From: Micavibrio sp. UBA2638
Lineage (GTDB): Bacteria; Pseudomonadota; Alphaproteobacteria; Micavibrionales; Micavibrionaceae
Assembly (NCBI GenBank): GCA_002359735.1
Contig: DENS01000001.1
Coordinates: 306,176-370,175 of the forward strand
Reading direction: 5' to 3'
DNA: 64,000 nt
This document shows, piece after piece, positions 36,115-45,345 of this stretch. The first letter of the stretch is position 1; every line of letters starts with the position of its first letter. The notes beneath the pieces were generated by a model. It was given only the letters and a program-made list of their open reading frames with translations. It searched no databases and was not told the DNA's origin. A program made the position numbers and the translations under genes.

Positions 36115-37512
36115 ATGCCTTTTCTACTCAAATCATTGTCAATTGCCCTGTGCTGCATGCTTTTGAGTGCCTGCGCCGGCTTGCATGTGGAAAAAACGCC
36201 CTTACAGACGCCGCTTGGCGCCAACAAAGATGCTACGCCGCTACCGATTGGTTTCAATAAAATTGCCTTTGCCATACCAACGGGCACGCCCATGATTGCG
36301 GCCAATGCGGAGGGCTGGTTGGGCCCTGTATTGTGCAAGCCCCCCTATGGCATTGTGACACAAACATCCTTGCGTAAAAAAAGCGCAACCGATGACACGA
36401 TGCGGGGCATTTTCAACACCACCATGCAGGGGCTGGGATACGATGTCACCGGCGATCCTGGCCGCATGTTCGATACCGATGCCGATGACCAGCGCACCAT
36501 GCTGGCCATTGGCGGACGCATCACCGATATCAAGATCAATTTTTGCAGAAAGGTCAATTTCTGGGGCCGCGCCCAAGGCATAACGGGTGAGGCCAACATA
36601 GAAATCGAATGGACCGTGTTTGATTTAATCAACCGCCGCAACGTCTTTAAAACAAGCGTAAGAGGGTATGGCCGTCTGGAGAGCCCCAACCCCGAGGGCG
36701 TTGAGATTTTATTCGAAAAGGCCCTGTCTGCCGCCGCCCATAACCTGGGCGCCAATCCGGATTTTTACAATCTGGTGTTTTTCGGAGACTTACCGACAAA
36801 CCTGCCCGGCACCCATACCGACCCGTATGAAAACGCAGCCAGTTTATTTGACCCGGCGCAGCCTATAACCCTTGCCGCCATGACGCCATCAACCACGCCC
36901 GCCGCAGGGCGATGGGGCGAGATTAAAACAAACGCGGTTTTGCTACAGAAAATCGCGCATGGCAGCGGCTTTTTCATCACCAGCCAAGGGCATATCCTGA
37001 CCAATGCCCATGTAGTCGGAAATGCCAGCCGCATGCGCGTTGTAACATCCGGCAAAGAACATAAATTAACGGCCGAAGTCCTCCGCGTAGACAAAATGCG
37101 CGATGTTGCCTTGTTGAAACTGGAATCCATACCGGATACCATGGTCATAAACCCATTACCGATTGTCACAAACAAAGCCATTATCGGACAGGATGTGTAT
37201 TTAATCGGCGCGCCGGCCTATACCCGTTTGCAAGACACCCTGACCAAAGGCATCGTCAGCGCGCATCGCGTGAACCCCTACACAAAATTACCATTCATAC
37301 AGGCCGATATCACCGTACATGGCGGCAATAGCGGCGGGCCGTTACTGGATGAATACGGCAATATTATCGGCCTCAGCGTATCGGGCTATATTGATAACAA
37401 CGGCCCCTTATCGGGGCTGAACAGCTTTATACCCATCGCCAGCGCTCTGGAATCGCTCGGCATAACCCTTGATGCCCGCACAAAAACCATGCCTGTAGAA
37501 CTGGCAAAATAA
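36115..37512 (+). CDS. Lipoprotein trypsin-like serine protease (S1C/DegP-like) with extra N-terminal domain
   Basis: This 465-residue protein has a lipoprotein signal peptide with lipobox LLSAC (modified cysteine C20), so it should be tethered to a membrane on the periplasmic side. Residues about 40-225 form an unfamiliar domain with beta-rich strands and paired aromatic positions. The C-terminal protease domain has a complete triad: H299 in LTNAHVVG, D330 in MRDVALLKL and S406 in HGGNSGGPLL. No PDZ domain follows, unlike DegP. The gene is divergent from hisB and precedes hslVU by 45 bases, but with a promoter between. It likely degrades misfolded envelope proteins. Confidence 0.88.
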   Translation: MPFLLKSLSIALCCMLLSACAGLHVEKTPLQTPLGANKDATPLPIGFNKIAFAIPTGTPMIAANAEGWLGPVLCKPPYGIVTQTSLRKKSATDDTMRGIFNTTMQGLGYDVTGDPGRMFDTDADDQRTMLAIGGRITDIKINFCRKVNFWGRAQGITGEANIEIEWTVFDLINRRNVFKTSVRGYGRLESPNPEGVEILFEKALSAAAHNLGANPDFYNLVFFGDLPTNLPGTHTDPYENAASLFDPAQPITLAAMTPSTTPAAGRWGEIKTNAVLLQKIAHGSGFFITSQGHILTNAHVVGNASRMRVVTSGKEHKLTAEVLRVDKMRDVALLKLESIPDTMVINPLPIVTNKAIIGQDVYLIGAPAYTRLQDTLTKGIVSAHRVNPYTKLPFIQADITVHGGNSGGPLLDEYGNIIGLSVSGYIDNNGPLSGLNSFIPIASALESLGITLDARTKTMPVELAK

Positions 37513-37520
37513 CACCGCCA

Positions 37521-37549
37521 CTTGACAAAATGTATAACGCCCCGCATAT
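37521..37549 (+). promoter_or_regulatory. Heat-shock-like promoter abutting hslV start
   Basis: CTTGAC (37521-37526) and, after 17 bases, GCATAT (37544-37549) preceded by CCCC. The -35 CTTGAC and the CCCC-rich -10 context resemble alphaproteobacterial RpoH promoters; TTGACA (37522-37527) also fits sigma-70. The hslV ATG at 37558 is eight bases beyond the -10, so a leaderless hslV message is predicted. Confidence 0.55.
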
Positions 37550-37557
37550 CTTAAACC

Positions 37558-38124
37558 ATGACATATGCACATGAACAGGATTACGCCAATGCACAGAAAT
37601 GGCGCGGTACAACCATCATTTCGGTACGCAAGGGCAAAGACGTGGTTATTGCCGGAGACGGACAGGTCTCCATGGGCAATACAGTATTAAAATCAAATGC
37701 GCGCAAGGTGCGCCGCCTGGGCCGTGATGAAAATATCATCGCCGGATTCGCTGGCTCAACCGCCGACGCCTTTACATTATTCGAACGCCTGGAAGCCAAA
37801 TTAGAAGCCCACCCGGGCCAGCTGACACGCGCCTGCGTTGAATTGGCAAAAGACTGGCGCACAGATCGTTACCTGCGCCGGTTAGAGGCCTTAATGGCGG
37901 TTGCCGATAAAGACACATCCCTGATCCTGACCGGTAATGGCGATGTTGTTGAACCGCAAAACGGCCTGATTGGCATTGGATCAGGCGGCAATTACGCACT
38001 GGCCGCGGGACGCGCTCTTATTGACCAGGATTTGAGCGCAGAAGAAATCGCGAAAAAAGCCCTGCAAATCGCCGCAGATATCTGCGTCTTCACAAATGAA
38101 AATATTATTATTGAAAAACTATAA
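37558..38124 (+). CDS. hslV: HslV (ClpQ) peptidase subunit of the HslUV protease
   Basis: This 188-residue threonine peptidase has a short propeptide and then GTTIISVRKGKDVVIAGDGQ; T18 should be the N-terminal nucleophile after self-processing. The NTN-hydrolase body (MGNTVLKSNARKVRRL, EPQNGLIGIGSGGNYALAA) is intact. With HslU it forms a proteasome-like complex. No ribosome site precedes the ATG, while an RpoH-like promoter ends eight bases upstream. HslU follows after 20 bases. A 17-residue propeptide is longer than in E. coli but normal for alphaproteobacteria. Confidence 0.96.
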   Translation: MTYAHEQDYANAQKWRGTTIISVRKGKDVVIAGDGQVSMGNTVLKSNARKVRRLGRDENIIAGFAGSTADAFTLFERLEAKLEAHPGQLTRACVELAKDWRTDRYLRRLEALMAVADKDTSLILTGNGDVVEPQNGLIGIGSGGNYALAAGRALIDQDLSAEEIAKKALQIAADICVFTNENIIIEKL

Positions 38125-38144
38125 AATCGGACGATCTATACCCC

Positions 38145-39503
38145 ATGAGTACGGAAACAGCATTCAAAACAAAAGATAGTGACCATCTGCACATCCCGGC
38201 CTTCAGCCCACGCGAAACCGTTAGCGAGCTGGACCGCTTCATCATTGGACAAAACGATGCCAAAAAGGCCGTGGCGATTGCCCTGCGTAATCGTTGGCGC
38301 CGGCGCCGCCTTCCACCCGAACTTCAGGAAGAGGTTTTTCCCAAGAACATCCTGATGATCGGGCCCACCGGTGTTGGTAAAACCGAAATTGCCCGCCGCC
38401 TTGCCAAGCTGGCCCAGGCCCCGTTTGTCAAAGTTGAGGCTACTAAATTCACCGAAGTCGGCTATGTCGGTAAGGATGTGGAGGCTATTATTCGTGATCT
38501 GGTGGAAAATTCAATTCACATGATGCGCGAAAAGATGCGCAAAAGCGTCATCGCACAGGCCGAAGTTTATGCCGAGGAACGTGTTTTGGACGCGCTGGTT
38601 GGGCAAACCGCCGGTGACAGCACACGCAGCAGCTTCCGCGAAAAGCTCCGCAAAGGGGACTTAAATGACCGTGAGATCGAGATCGAAGTATTAGACAACG
38701 CCAACCCGATGGGCGGTATGATGGATATCCCCGGCATGCCCGGTGCCTCGATGTCCATGATTAATGTCAGCGACATGTTCGGCAAGGCCTTTGGTGAACG
38801 GAAAAAGAAAAAGAAAATGTCCGTCGCCGATAGTTACGACATTCTGGTTCAGGAAGAATCGGATAAATTGCTGGACGAAGACAAAATGTTGTCGCAGGCG
38901 CTGGAACTGGTGCAGGAAAACGGCATCGTCTTTTTGGACGAGATTGATAAAATTGCCGCGCGCCAGGACGTACGCGGCGGCGATGTATCGCGCGAAGGCG
39001 TTCAGCGCGACCTATTACCCCTGATTGAAGGCACGACCGTAACCACCAAATACGGCCCGGTCAAAACAGACCATATTCTATTCATTGCCAGCGGCGCTTT
39101 CCATTATGCCAAGCCATCTGATTTGCTGGCCGAATTACAAGGCCGCCTGCCGATTCGGGTTGAACTACGCGCCCTGACAGAAGATGATTTCAAATTAATT
39201 CTAAAAGATACCGAAGCCAGCCTGATCAAGCAATCTGTCGCCCTGATCGGTACGGAAGATGTAACATTAACATTCGAAGAAGACGCAATTGACGAAATTG
39301 CCAAACTGGCCTTTCAAATCAACGAACAGGTTGAAAACATTGGCGCGCGCCGCCTGCATACCGTGATAGAAAAACTGCTGGAGGAGCTGAGCTTCACAGC
39401 AAGTGATCGTAGCGGTGAAACGGTGGTCATTACCGCCGAAACCGTCCGTGAGAATGTTGGCGAATTGCTTAAATCCACAGATCTTGGCAAGTTCATTCTT
39501 TAG
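38145..39503 (+). CDS. hslU: HslU (ClpY) ATPase subunit of the HslUV protease
   Basis: This 452-residue AAA+ unfoldase has Walker A GPTGVGKT (residues 73-80), Walker B IVFLDEIDKIA, the I domain inserted at about 115-245 (with a Met/Gly-rich patch), the GYVGKD substrate-contacting pore motif and the C-terminal sensor helix ending LGKFIL. It recognises and unfolds proteins for HslV. The strong similarity through the entire length leaves no doubt. It ends nine bases before a small exported-protein gene. Confidence 0.97.
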   Translation: MSTETAFKTKDSDHLHIPAFSPRETVSELDRFIIGQNDAKKAVAIALRNRWRRRRLPPELQEEVFPKNILMIGPTGVGKTEIARRLAKLAQAPFVKVEATKFTEVGYVGKDVEAIIRDLVENSIHMMREKMRKSVIAQAEVYAEERVLDALVGQTAGDSTRSSFREKLRKGDLNDREIEIEVLDNANPMGGMMDIPGMPGASMSMINVSDMFGKAFGERKKKKKMSVADSYDILVQEESDKLLDEDKMLSQALELVQENGIVFLDEIDKIAARQDVRGGDVSREGVQRDLLPLIEGTTVTTKYGPVKTDHILFIASGAFHYAKPSDLLAELQGRLPIRVELRALTEDDFKLILKDTEASLIKQSVALIGTEDVTLTFEEDAIDEIAKLAFQINEQVENIGARRLHTVIEKLLEELSFTASDRSGETVVITAETVRENVGELLKSTDLGKFIL

Positions 39504-39512
39504 GTCACGCCG

Positions 39513-39983
39513 ATGAACCGCCAATTTCTACTAATGACCGCCAGCGCATTTACCGGCGCCTTACTGGCCATCATACTAATCCTGCCCACCACGTTAGAGG
39601 CCCGCGATACCGCCCGGCGCGTACAGGGCATTTTGGAAGCCTATAATCCTGATAACCAGCGTATCGCCCTGATTGGGGCCGGAAACGAAAATCAGGGCAC
39701 CCTCTTTCTTTTCTCGCCTGATGGGACAATCACCCACCAGCTTGGCAGTTACGGTAGTGGCACCGAACAAGGGCAGAGCCTTATGGGCCTGCATGGCCGC
39801 GATGGGTCACTGCGTTACCTGCTACGCCTTCACGGGGACAAAGATTCGCCCGCCTTGGTGATGAAGGACAAAGCCGGGCGTGATAAATTGGTGATCGGAT
39901 TATCCGGGGCCGATGAAACCCCTTATATCAGCTACACCGATGCCAAAGGCGAGCAACGCAGCCTGATTCCCACTTTGCCATAA
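39513..39983 (+). CDS. Exported or signal-anchored beta-rich protein of unknown function
   Basis: This 156-residue protein begins with a hydrophobic segment (about 4-26, FLLMTASAFTGALLAIILI) followed by EARD, reading as a signal anchor or uncleaved signal. The rest is beta-strand rich with repeated short motifs (LFLFSPDGTI, LRYLLRLHGD, KLVIGLSGADE, ISYTDAKGE), like a small beta-sandwich or propeller blade series. I do not recognise the family. It starts nine bases after hslU and is probably part of the same transcript, hinting at an envelope-stress link. Confidence 0.65.
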   Translation: MNRQFLLMTASAFTGALLAIILILPTTLEARDTARRVQGILEAYNPDNQRIALIGAGNENQGTLFLFSPDGTITHQLGSYGSGTEQGQSLMGLHGRDGSLRYLLRLHGDKDSPALVMKDKAGRDKLVIGLSGADETPYISYTDAKGEQRSLIPTLP

Positions 39984-40107
39984 GCCCCTAAAGCCGCTAA
40001 TCCCCTCATAAACTTATTGACATAATGCGCGCAGTGCCTTAAAAACAAAATGCCGACGAATCAATATAAACATAAATATCCATATCAAAGGCAAAACAGG
40101 GCAAAAC

Positions 40108-41043
40108 ATGACCAATCACCATCCAGTCTTTATTCAGGATCTGATCCAGCGCGTTCAGTGCCTGAGCATGGGACCAGACTTGCTCTCGCTGCTGCAAACA
40201 CATTCCGTCAGCGTTAAAGATATTGGCCAATACCCATCCGCCATTGATCAAACAACCAACATTGCTTTTTTGCACATTGATAATGCGCAAACCTCGCTTT
40301 ACCTTTCTGAGCGCTGCGAGCCCGATGACGTGATCCATGAACTTTGCCATATTCATCACATGCGCGGCCTGCCCGGCGAATATGTTGCCCCCGCAGATTT
40401 AAAGCACCGATACATCACCAAGGCCATGCGCGAGGCCGATGCATTCGCCCGCCAGATGGAGGCCTTCATAGAAACTCTATCTGATCCGGCGGTTCTGCAG
40501 CGTGAAGAGGGCATCTTCCAACAGGCGCAGCATTTTTCGGCGCATCCCGATCCTGACGCCGACTTTGTCGCCGGGCCTTGTAAATTATATCTCTATACGG
40601 TTGAACAGATATCACCGCGCAATCTTATGCGCCAACTGGATGCGGGCGAGAAAAATATCAGGGATTTGATGCTGGATATATTTTGCGTCGTTCTGCACGA
40701 TTATATACCGCTGCACTATGAAGACTTTCACCTGATGCAAATGGACGAAGAAGTATTCCACCGGGCCCGCGATGGGGACACCATAACGCATCGCGGCGGC
40801 GGATGCGGCGTGCATTTAGAAACCGACACAGCGTTTTTTGCCGATTGTATGCGCCTCTATGGGGAATGGGGCAGGGCTGATAATTACCTGATCAGCCCAG
40901 AAGGCTATGGGCCCGATCCGGCCGTATTTTTTGATACGCTTCTTAATGACTATGTCACGCAGGCCCTGGATGACATGAACAATGAAATCATTGGCATTGC
41001 CCCGTCATGGGCCCGCGCCCCCGAACCGTTTGCCCCGTCATAG
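40108..41043 (+). CDS. Orphan protein with HELCH motif, putative zinc metallopeptidase
   Basis: This 311-residue soluble protein has the zincin signature HELCH (residues 77-81) followed 28 residues later by READAFARQME, where E109 is a plausible third zinc ligand. The combination resembles the group of bacterial putative metallopeptidases listed under DUF6782, from memory, though I cannot confirm family membership. The C-terminal half has additional clustered Asp and His. No signal peptide. It converges with the 325-residue Cys-motif protein (single base between stops). A weak promoter (TTGACA at 40017-40022) lies upstream. Catalytic activity is inference. Confidence 0.7.
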   Translation: MTNHHPVFIQDLIQRVQCLSMGPDLLSLLQTHSVSVKDIGQYPSAIDQTTNIAFLHIDNAQTSLYLSERCEPDDVIHELCHIHHMRGLPGEYVAPADLKHRYITKAMREADAFARQMEAFIETLSDPAVLQREEGIFQQAQHFSAHPDPDADFVAGPCKLYLYTVEQISPRNLMRQLDAGEKNIRDLMLDIFCVVLHDYIPLHYEDFHLMQMDEEVFHRARDGDTITHRGGGCGVHLETDTAFFADCMRLYGEWGRADNYLISPEGYGPDPAVFFDTLLNDYVTQALDDMNNEIIGIAPSWARAPEPFAPS

Positions 41044-41044
41044 G

Positions 41045-42022
41045 TTATAAATCCAACCCAATTTGCAGCCCTGGCCTTGGCCGCCAATACCGGTTGGCAA
41101 CAATGGAAAATTGCGCGCGATCGGCAATATAAAACGCAACCGGAATTTCTTTGCGGGGTACGTAAGATCCATTTTGCGATAAATCAGGTGTATAGGGGCG
41201 GGCGGCCACCAAAAGATTATGATCACGCTCAATCATCTCCCGCATCATCGTTGCGATGCCCTCATCCGCACAAACGATGCTGGGGCGAATTTTACGGCTG
41301 GCACCGGATACGGCGGCGCTTTGGGTTTCACAAAGAAAACTGCGATTCCCGGCCTTGCTGGTTCTGGCCTCTGCCATGATTTTCACCACGGCAAGGCGGC
41401 TTTGCGTCAATTGATCCACGGCATCTTGCGGAACATTCACAATCCCTTCATAGCGATCACTGGCCGCATACAGATTGCGCCAATCATATTCAAGCCCCTG
41501 ATATTGCAACTTCAAGACATCGCATTGCGGCGCCTCAATGGAGCCAAATTCCTGTTCCAGGAACCGCACCACCGCGCCCATAGATGGCAAGCCCGGCGCC
41601 GGTGGGCTTTGTTCAGGCCCGCGGCCGTGTTTCTGTTCATTCGCGGCGGCAACATAGTCAGCAGCCATATGCACGCTTGGAACATGAATATCGCTTACGG
41701 CGGCGCCCAGCGGAAAATTAATGCGCAAATAAAAATGACCGTTACGGGCAAAAGCCACCTCACGGTGGCGGGCCGCAATTTTCATGAAATCATAACGGCA
41801 CCCCTTGTTATGCTGGGATTTATGATTTTCAACAAAAGTCGCGGGCACCTGCACTTTATTACCATCCATACGATAGGATTTGCGCCAATGGTATGATTGT
41901 GTGCAATTCGGGTTCAAACAAGAATAATGATATTGATAACGGCTTTGCGGCTGAACCTCATCCGCATGGAGAATTTTCTGAAATTCACCGGAAATTTTAT
42001 CCAAAGCCCTGACGCGCCGCAT
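41045..42022 (-). CDS. Orphan protein with Cys/His (zinc-site-like) N-terminal module
   Basis: This 325-residue protein starts with a basic region and then a likely zinc-binding cluster: C-x4-C in YSCLNPNCTQSYHW plus downstream H and C in ENHKSQHNKGC (about 67-78). The rest has mixed alpha-beta character with no obvious family; RFLEQEFGSIEAPQCDV and SLRP-like patches are unremarkable. No signal peptide or membrane segment. The zinc cluster recalls the N-terminal finger of CoiA-like or nucleic-acid-binding orphans but this is weak. It is tail to tail with the HELCH orphan. Confidence 0.62.
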   Translation of the reverse strand: MRRVRALDKISGEFQKILHADEVQPQSRYQYHYSCLNPNCTQSYHWRKSYRMDGNKVQVPATFVENHKSQHNKGCRYDFMKIAARHREVAFARNGHFYLRINFPLGAAVSDIHVPSVHMAADYVAAANEQKHGRGPEQSPPAPGLPSMGAVVRFLEQEFGSIEAPQCDVLKLQYQGLEYDWRNLYAASDRYEGIVNVPQDAVDQLTQSRLAVVKIMAEARTSKAGNRSFLCETQSAAVSGASRKIRPSIVCADEGIATMMREMIERDHNLLVAARPYTPDLSQNGSYVPRKEIPVAFYIADRAQFSIVANRYWRPRPGLQIGLDL

Positions 42023-42082
42023 TTCTTTTTTACACCCTCTATTTTTTATTGATAGAATGCGTTATACAGGAGGGTAAATATT

Positions 42083-43078
42083 ATGTCAAAGTTTTTGAGC
42101 GCGCTTGCCGGTTTTATGATATTCATAGGCGCCCCGGCATATGCCAAAGACAAACCCAGTTTCATTTTTCCAGTAAAATGCACCCTGAATTCCGATTGCT
42201 GGGTTGCCCAATATGTTGATATGAACCCGGCCGCCGATCAGTTTGAAGATTTCACCTGTGGCCCGCGCAGCTATGACAACCACAAGGGCACAGATTTTGC
42301 CATAAAAGATCGTCAGGTTATGCGCCGCGGCGTTGACGTTCTGGCCGCGGCCGACGGCACGATTGAACGCCTGCGCGATGGGCAGGACGACACCATCAAA
42401 TCCGAAGCGCAATACCAAGACATAAAGGACAAACGCAAAGAATGCGGTAACGGGGTTTTCATTGACCATGGCGCGGCCGTCAAGACCGTTTATTGTCACA
42501 TGAAAAAAGGCAGCGTGAGTGTCAAAATTGGCGACAAAGTCACTGCTGGCGACAAAATAGGAGAGATCGGTCAGTCGGGCTATGCCGAATTTCCGCATTT
42601 ACATTTTGGCATCATATGGGAAAATGGCGTCATTGACCCTTATTCCGGCATGACCAATCAGGATGGGTGCGGCCTGAACAAAGGGTCCTTATGGACCGAG
42701 CCCGATACCATGACATATGACCCGTTTTCTATATATGACGCCGGTTTTCGTGATCAGGTCCCAAATTTTCAGGCCATTCAGGAAGGGGAATCCAATCCGC
42801 AATTGCTATCCACAACAGGCAATGCCCTTGTACTGTGGGGGGCATTTTTTGGCCTAAGAGAAAAAGATCAGATCACACTGACGATTCTGGATCCGCAAGG
42901 GCGAAAATTTTCCGAACAAAATCTGGTGCAGGACAAGACACGTACGCGCCAATATTATTACACAGGCCGTACCTTAAAGGGCAAAACCATGCCCGCGGGC
43001 CTGTATACAGGCCTTATTGAAGTCAACCGCCCCGGCAAAACACCGCAAACCCGGACCATTACAGTTGATCTAAAATAA
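42083..43078 (+). CDS. M23 family (LytM-like) zinc metallopeptidase, exported
   Basis: This 331-residue protein has a signal peptide (KFLSALAGFMIFIGAPAYA) and an M23 domain: first metal-ligand pair H67 and D71 in DNHKGTDF, H139 in YCHMKKGS and the HxH motif H172/H174 in PHLHFGI. The ligands are complete, so it is probably an active peptidoglycan endopeptidase. The last 120 residues form an extra beta domain of unknown role. AGGAGGG lies ahead of the ATG, a strong ribosome site. It diverges from the 325-residue orphan by about 60 bases and converges with the Smr gene. Confidence 0.9.
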   Translation: MSKFLSALAGFMIFIGAPAYAKDKPSFIFPVKCTLNSDCWVAQYVDMNPAADQFEDFTCGPRSYDNHKGTDFAIKDRQVMRRGVDVLAAADGTIERLRDGQDDTIKSEAQYQDIKDKRKECGNGVFIDHGAAVKTVYCHMKKGSVSVKIGDKVTAGDKIGEIGQSGYAEFPHLHFGIIWENGVIDPYSGMTNQDGCGLNKGSLWTEPDTMTYDPFSIYDAGFRDQVPNFQAIQEGESNPQLLSTTGNALVLWGAFFGLREKDQITLTILDPQGRKFSEQNLVQDKTRTRQYYYTGRTLKGKTMPAGLYTGLIEVNRPGKTPQTRTITVDLK

Positions 43079-43103
43079 CCCGTAAAACGGCGCACCGATT
43101 GCT

Positions 43104-43745
43104 TTAGCGGCTGCGCCGGAGCAAAACATAATACGCGCCTTCGCCGCCATGTTTAATATGCGCGGTTTCCACACCCAATATCATAGAGGCGTACGGATCA
43201 GCCGCCAGCCATGATTTTAAACTGCGCTTAATAACGCCGGGTGTACGTTCCGCAGGGATTTCGCCTTCAAACACCAATTGCCCCTTACCGGTAATCACCA
43301 ATAAACATCGGCATCCGGCGCGGTGGCTTCGTTGAATAAAGGCCAGCAGCTGCGCCTTTGCGTCTTGTTGATACAAACCATGTAAATCAATACGGGCATC
43401 GATTGGCATCTGACCGCGTTTCAAACGCATATGTGTACGTTTATCCATTTGCGCCGCACCCGCCGCCGTACCCATACCAGCCTCTTGCATCGCGGCAGGC
43501 TTTAAACGCCCCTCATAACCTGGCAATGTCTCATTATATTGCGGCGGTTTATTCCGCCCTTGCCCGCGGCGATCTGCAGTGGATTTATACGATGAGGGCG
43601 CGCTATCGCTGTCTATATCAGATTCATCGCCGGGCCTGCTGCGATTACTGGGGCCGTATTTATCAATATCGGCTGTATAACGATCCCACAGGGTCGCATC
43701 TTCATCCCCATCTTCACCTGTTGTATCATTCTTATCGTCATTCAT
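43104..43745 (-). CDS. Smr domain protein
   Basis: This 213-residue protein has a long flexible charged N-terminus (about 1-100) and a C-terminal Smr domain (about 115-211) with RIDLHGLYQQDAKAQLLAFI, the VITGKGQ element and GVETAHIKHGGEGAYYVLLRR. Smr domains can nick DNA or RNA and occur alone or joined to MutS2. Gene position near hslVU and his genes is characteristic of alphaproteobacteria. Its N-terminus does not carry MutS domains. Confidence 0.9.
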   Translation of the reverse strand: MNDDKNDTTGEDGDEDATLWDRYTADIDKYGPSNRSRPGDESDIDSDSAPSSYKSTADRRGQGRNKPPQYNETLPGYEGRLKPAAMQEAGMGTAAGAAQMDKRTHMRLKRGQMPIDARIDLHGLYQQDAKAQLLAFIQRSHRAGCRCLLVITGKGQLVFEGEIPAERTPGVIKRSLKSWLAADPYASMILGVETAHIKHGGEGAYYVLLRRSR

Positions 43746-43825
43746 AATCTTTTACATACCAATATAATTGCCACGCGCAATAAAATTTAAAGATGCTTTA
43801 AACATTCGCCGTCTATGATAAAGAT

Positions 43826-44566
43826 ATGAGGGTGTGGCACGCCAGAGCAAATACAATTTTTCTTTTCCTGGTCATATTAATCGGAATGACCCTCCCCGCC
43901 CATGCCCAGCGTAAAAATATATCAGGTATGGAAAAAGGCGTATTGGCTTTTTACAAGATTTCCGGGCTGAAACCGAATTTTGATAAATGGGCAAAAATAT
44001 CGCTAAACCCCAAGCAACATAATATGAATATTCCCGATGATTTGATTGAGCAGGAAAAGCTCCGCTTGCAATACGGTCTTGGCACCTACAACCCCGATCG
44101 CGAAATACTGGAAATACAAACCACCATTTTAAGCGAAGTGATCACGCAAAATAATAAAAAATACCTGGCATCGCATTTCCCGGGTAAAAGCGCCCTTGCG
44201 GCCCCATATTTTCCCTATCAGGCCGGATATACCATGGTTGCCGTTGTCATGAATGATCTGGAAAAATATATGCTGCTGGAGCTGGATGATACCCTGTATC
44301 AAAAAATCAAACTTTTAATGCCGGAAACCGGGCAGGAAAGTGAACTGCAATTAGACTTACATTTTCGTCCCGTCGATGCCGATCAGGAACCTATACAGCT
44401 GGATGGGTATGACCAGCATATTATGCTGGCTGAAATTGCACATATCGCCTTTCATAAACCGGCTTTGGCCGGGCAACGGGAAAGCGTGCTGATGTGGGAA
44501 TATTACGCGCCCTGGTATCTAAGCCGTGATGAACAAACATTGCTGAATATTCTCGAAGATCGCTAA
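43826..44566 (+). CDS. Exported protein, 246 residues, unknown function
   Basis: A signal peptide (about 1-27, NTIFLFLVILIGMTLPAHAQ) precedes a 219-residue mature part with mixed helical and beta content, several YFPYQAGY-like aromatic patches and acidic segments. No catalytic motif or repeat is visible. A likely -10 TATGAT sits at 43814-43819 but without a good -35. It is transcribed opposite to the Smr gene and followed, after 72 bases with a promoter, by a disordered orphan. I do not recognise the family. Confidence 0.62.
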   Translation: MRVWHARANTIFLFLVILIGMTLPAHAQRKNISGMEKGVLAFYKISGLKPNFDKWAKISLNPKQHNMNIPDDLIEQEKLRLQYGLGTYNPDREILEIQTTILSEVITQNNKKYLASHFPGKSALAAPYFPYQAGYTMVAVVMNDLEKYMLLELDDTLYQKIKLLMPETGQESELQLDLHFRPVDADQEPIQLDGYDQHIMLAEIAHIAFHKPALAGQRESVLMWEYYAPWYLSRDEQTLLNILEDR

Positions 44567-44597
44567 ATCATAGTCCATAGCAAATTTGGCATAACAA

Positions 44598-44625
44598 TTG
44601 CCAAGCCTTATAATTATAGTATATA
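44598..44625 (+). promoter_or_regulatory. Predicted promoter of the disordered orphan gene
   Basis: TTGCCA (44598-44603), 16 bases, TATATA (44620-44625). Just upstream TTGGC/GCCAA form a short inverted repeat (44586-44604 area). The ATG at 44639 follows by 13 bases. Confidence 0.45.
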
Positions 44626-44638
44626 AAGGTATTTTTTT

Positions 44639-45292
44639 ATGGATAAAGACATGTTTTCTGATTTAACGCAGATATTAAAACCCGCCGTCAGGCAGGCGGA
44701 GGAAACGGATACGCATCTCTATATCCGTAAACACGATCGCGATCAGGGCAAGAAAAAACGCGGTTCACGCCAGGATAAAGATGATTATTTTGATATGGAA
44801 GATCGGGCCACCGTGTCTGTAGAGGCATTATACGCCTTTATTTCCAACATGTTACTCGATGCCGGCCCTGCCCCGTCATCTCCGTCATCACCCCCGCCGC
44901 AGCATCAGACCCCGGGCAACGACCCGGACGTACGCAATGCGGATAAACCGCTGGATCACCAGCCCGAATCTGCTCCCGAAGCAACGCCCAACCCACCCGG
45001 ATTTAACGTACAAACAGCCCGGGCGGCCAGCGCCTACGCCCATGCTGCCGAAACCATGCCGCAGCGCCCCGCAGCTGACCGTGATAACATGACGCGAGGA
45101 CAAAGCCAAAGCGCAGGCGATAACGGCCCTGAAAGTCATATAAATGAACATAGTTCGCGTCACGACTTATTGCGACAGTTACTTCAGGAAATCGAGGTCT
45201 TGCGCGCGCGTAATATTCGTGAAATTACCATTGAAAAAGCAGATAGTTTTGAAGATAGCTTGTTTGATGCCATTTTAGCGGCCAAACAATAA
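44639..45292 (+). CDS. Orphan protein with long disordered middle
   Basis: This 217-residue protein has an N-terminal charged helix (about 1-60), a Pro/Ala/Gln-rich segment (about 78-165) that is probably disordered, and a C-terminal helical stretch (LLRQLLQEIEVLRARNIREI) with heptad leucines likely to form a coiled coil. No signal peptide. A promoter lies just upstream. It converges with the orphan response regulator with 53 bases between. I do not recognise the family; such architecture would fit a scaffold or adaptor. Confidence 0.65.
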   Translation: MDKDMFSDLTQILKPAVRQAEETDTHLYIRKHDRDQGKKKRGSRQDKDDYFDMEDRATVSVEALYAFISNMLLDAGPAPSSPSSPPPQHQTPGNDPDVRNADKPLDHQPESAPEATPNPPGFNVQTARAASAYAHAAETMPQRPAADRDNMTRGQSQSAGDNGPESHINEHSSRHDLLRQLLQEIEVLRARNIREITIEKADSFEDSLFDAILAAKQ

Positions 45293-45345
45293 ACGCGCAG
45301 CGCCCCACCACATACGGGCTAAATACAAAAACATACGCAGATGCG

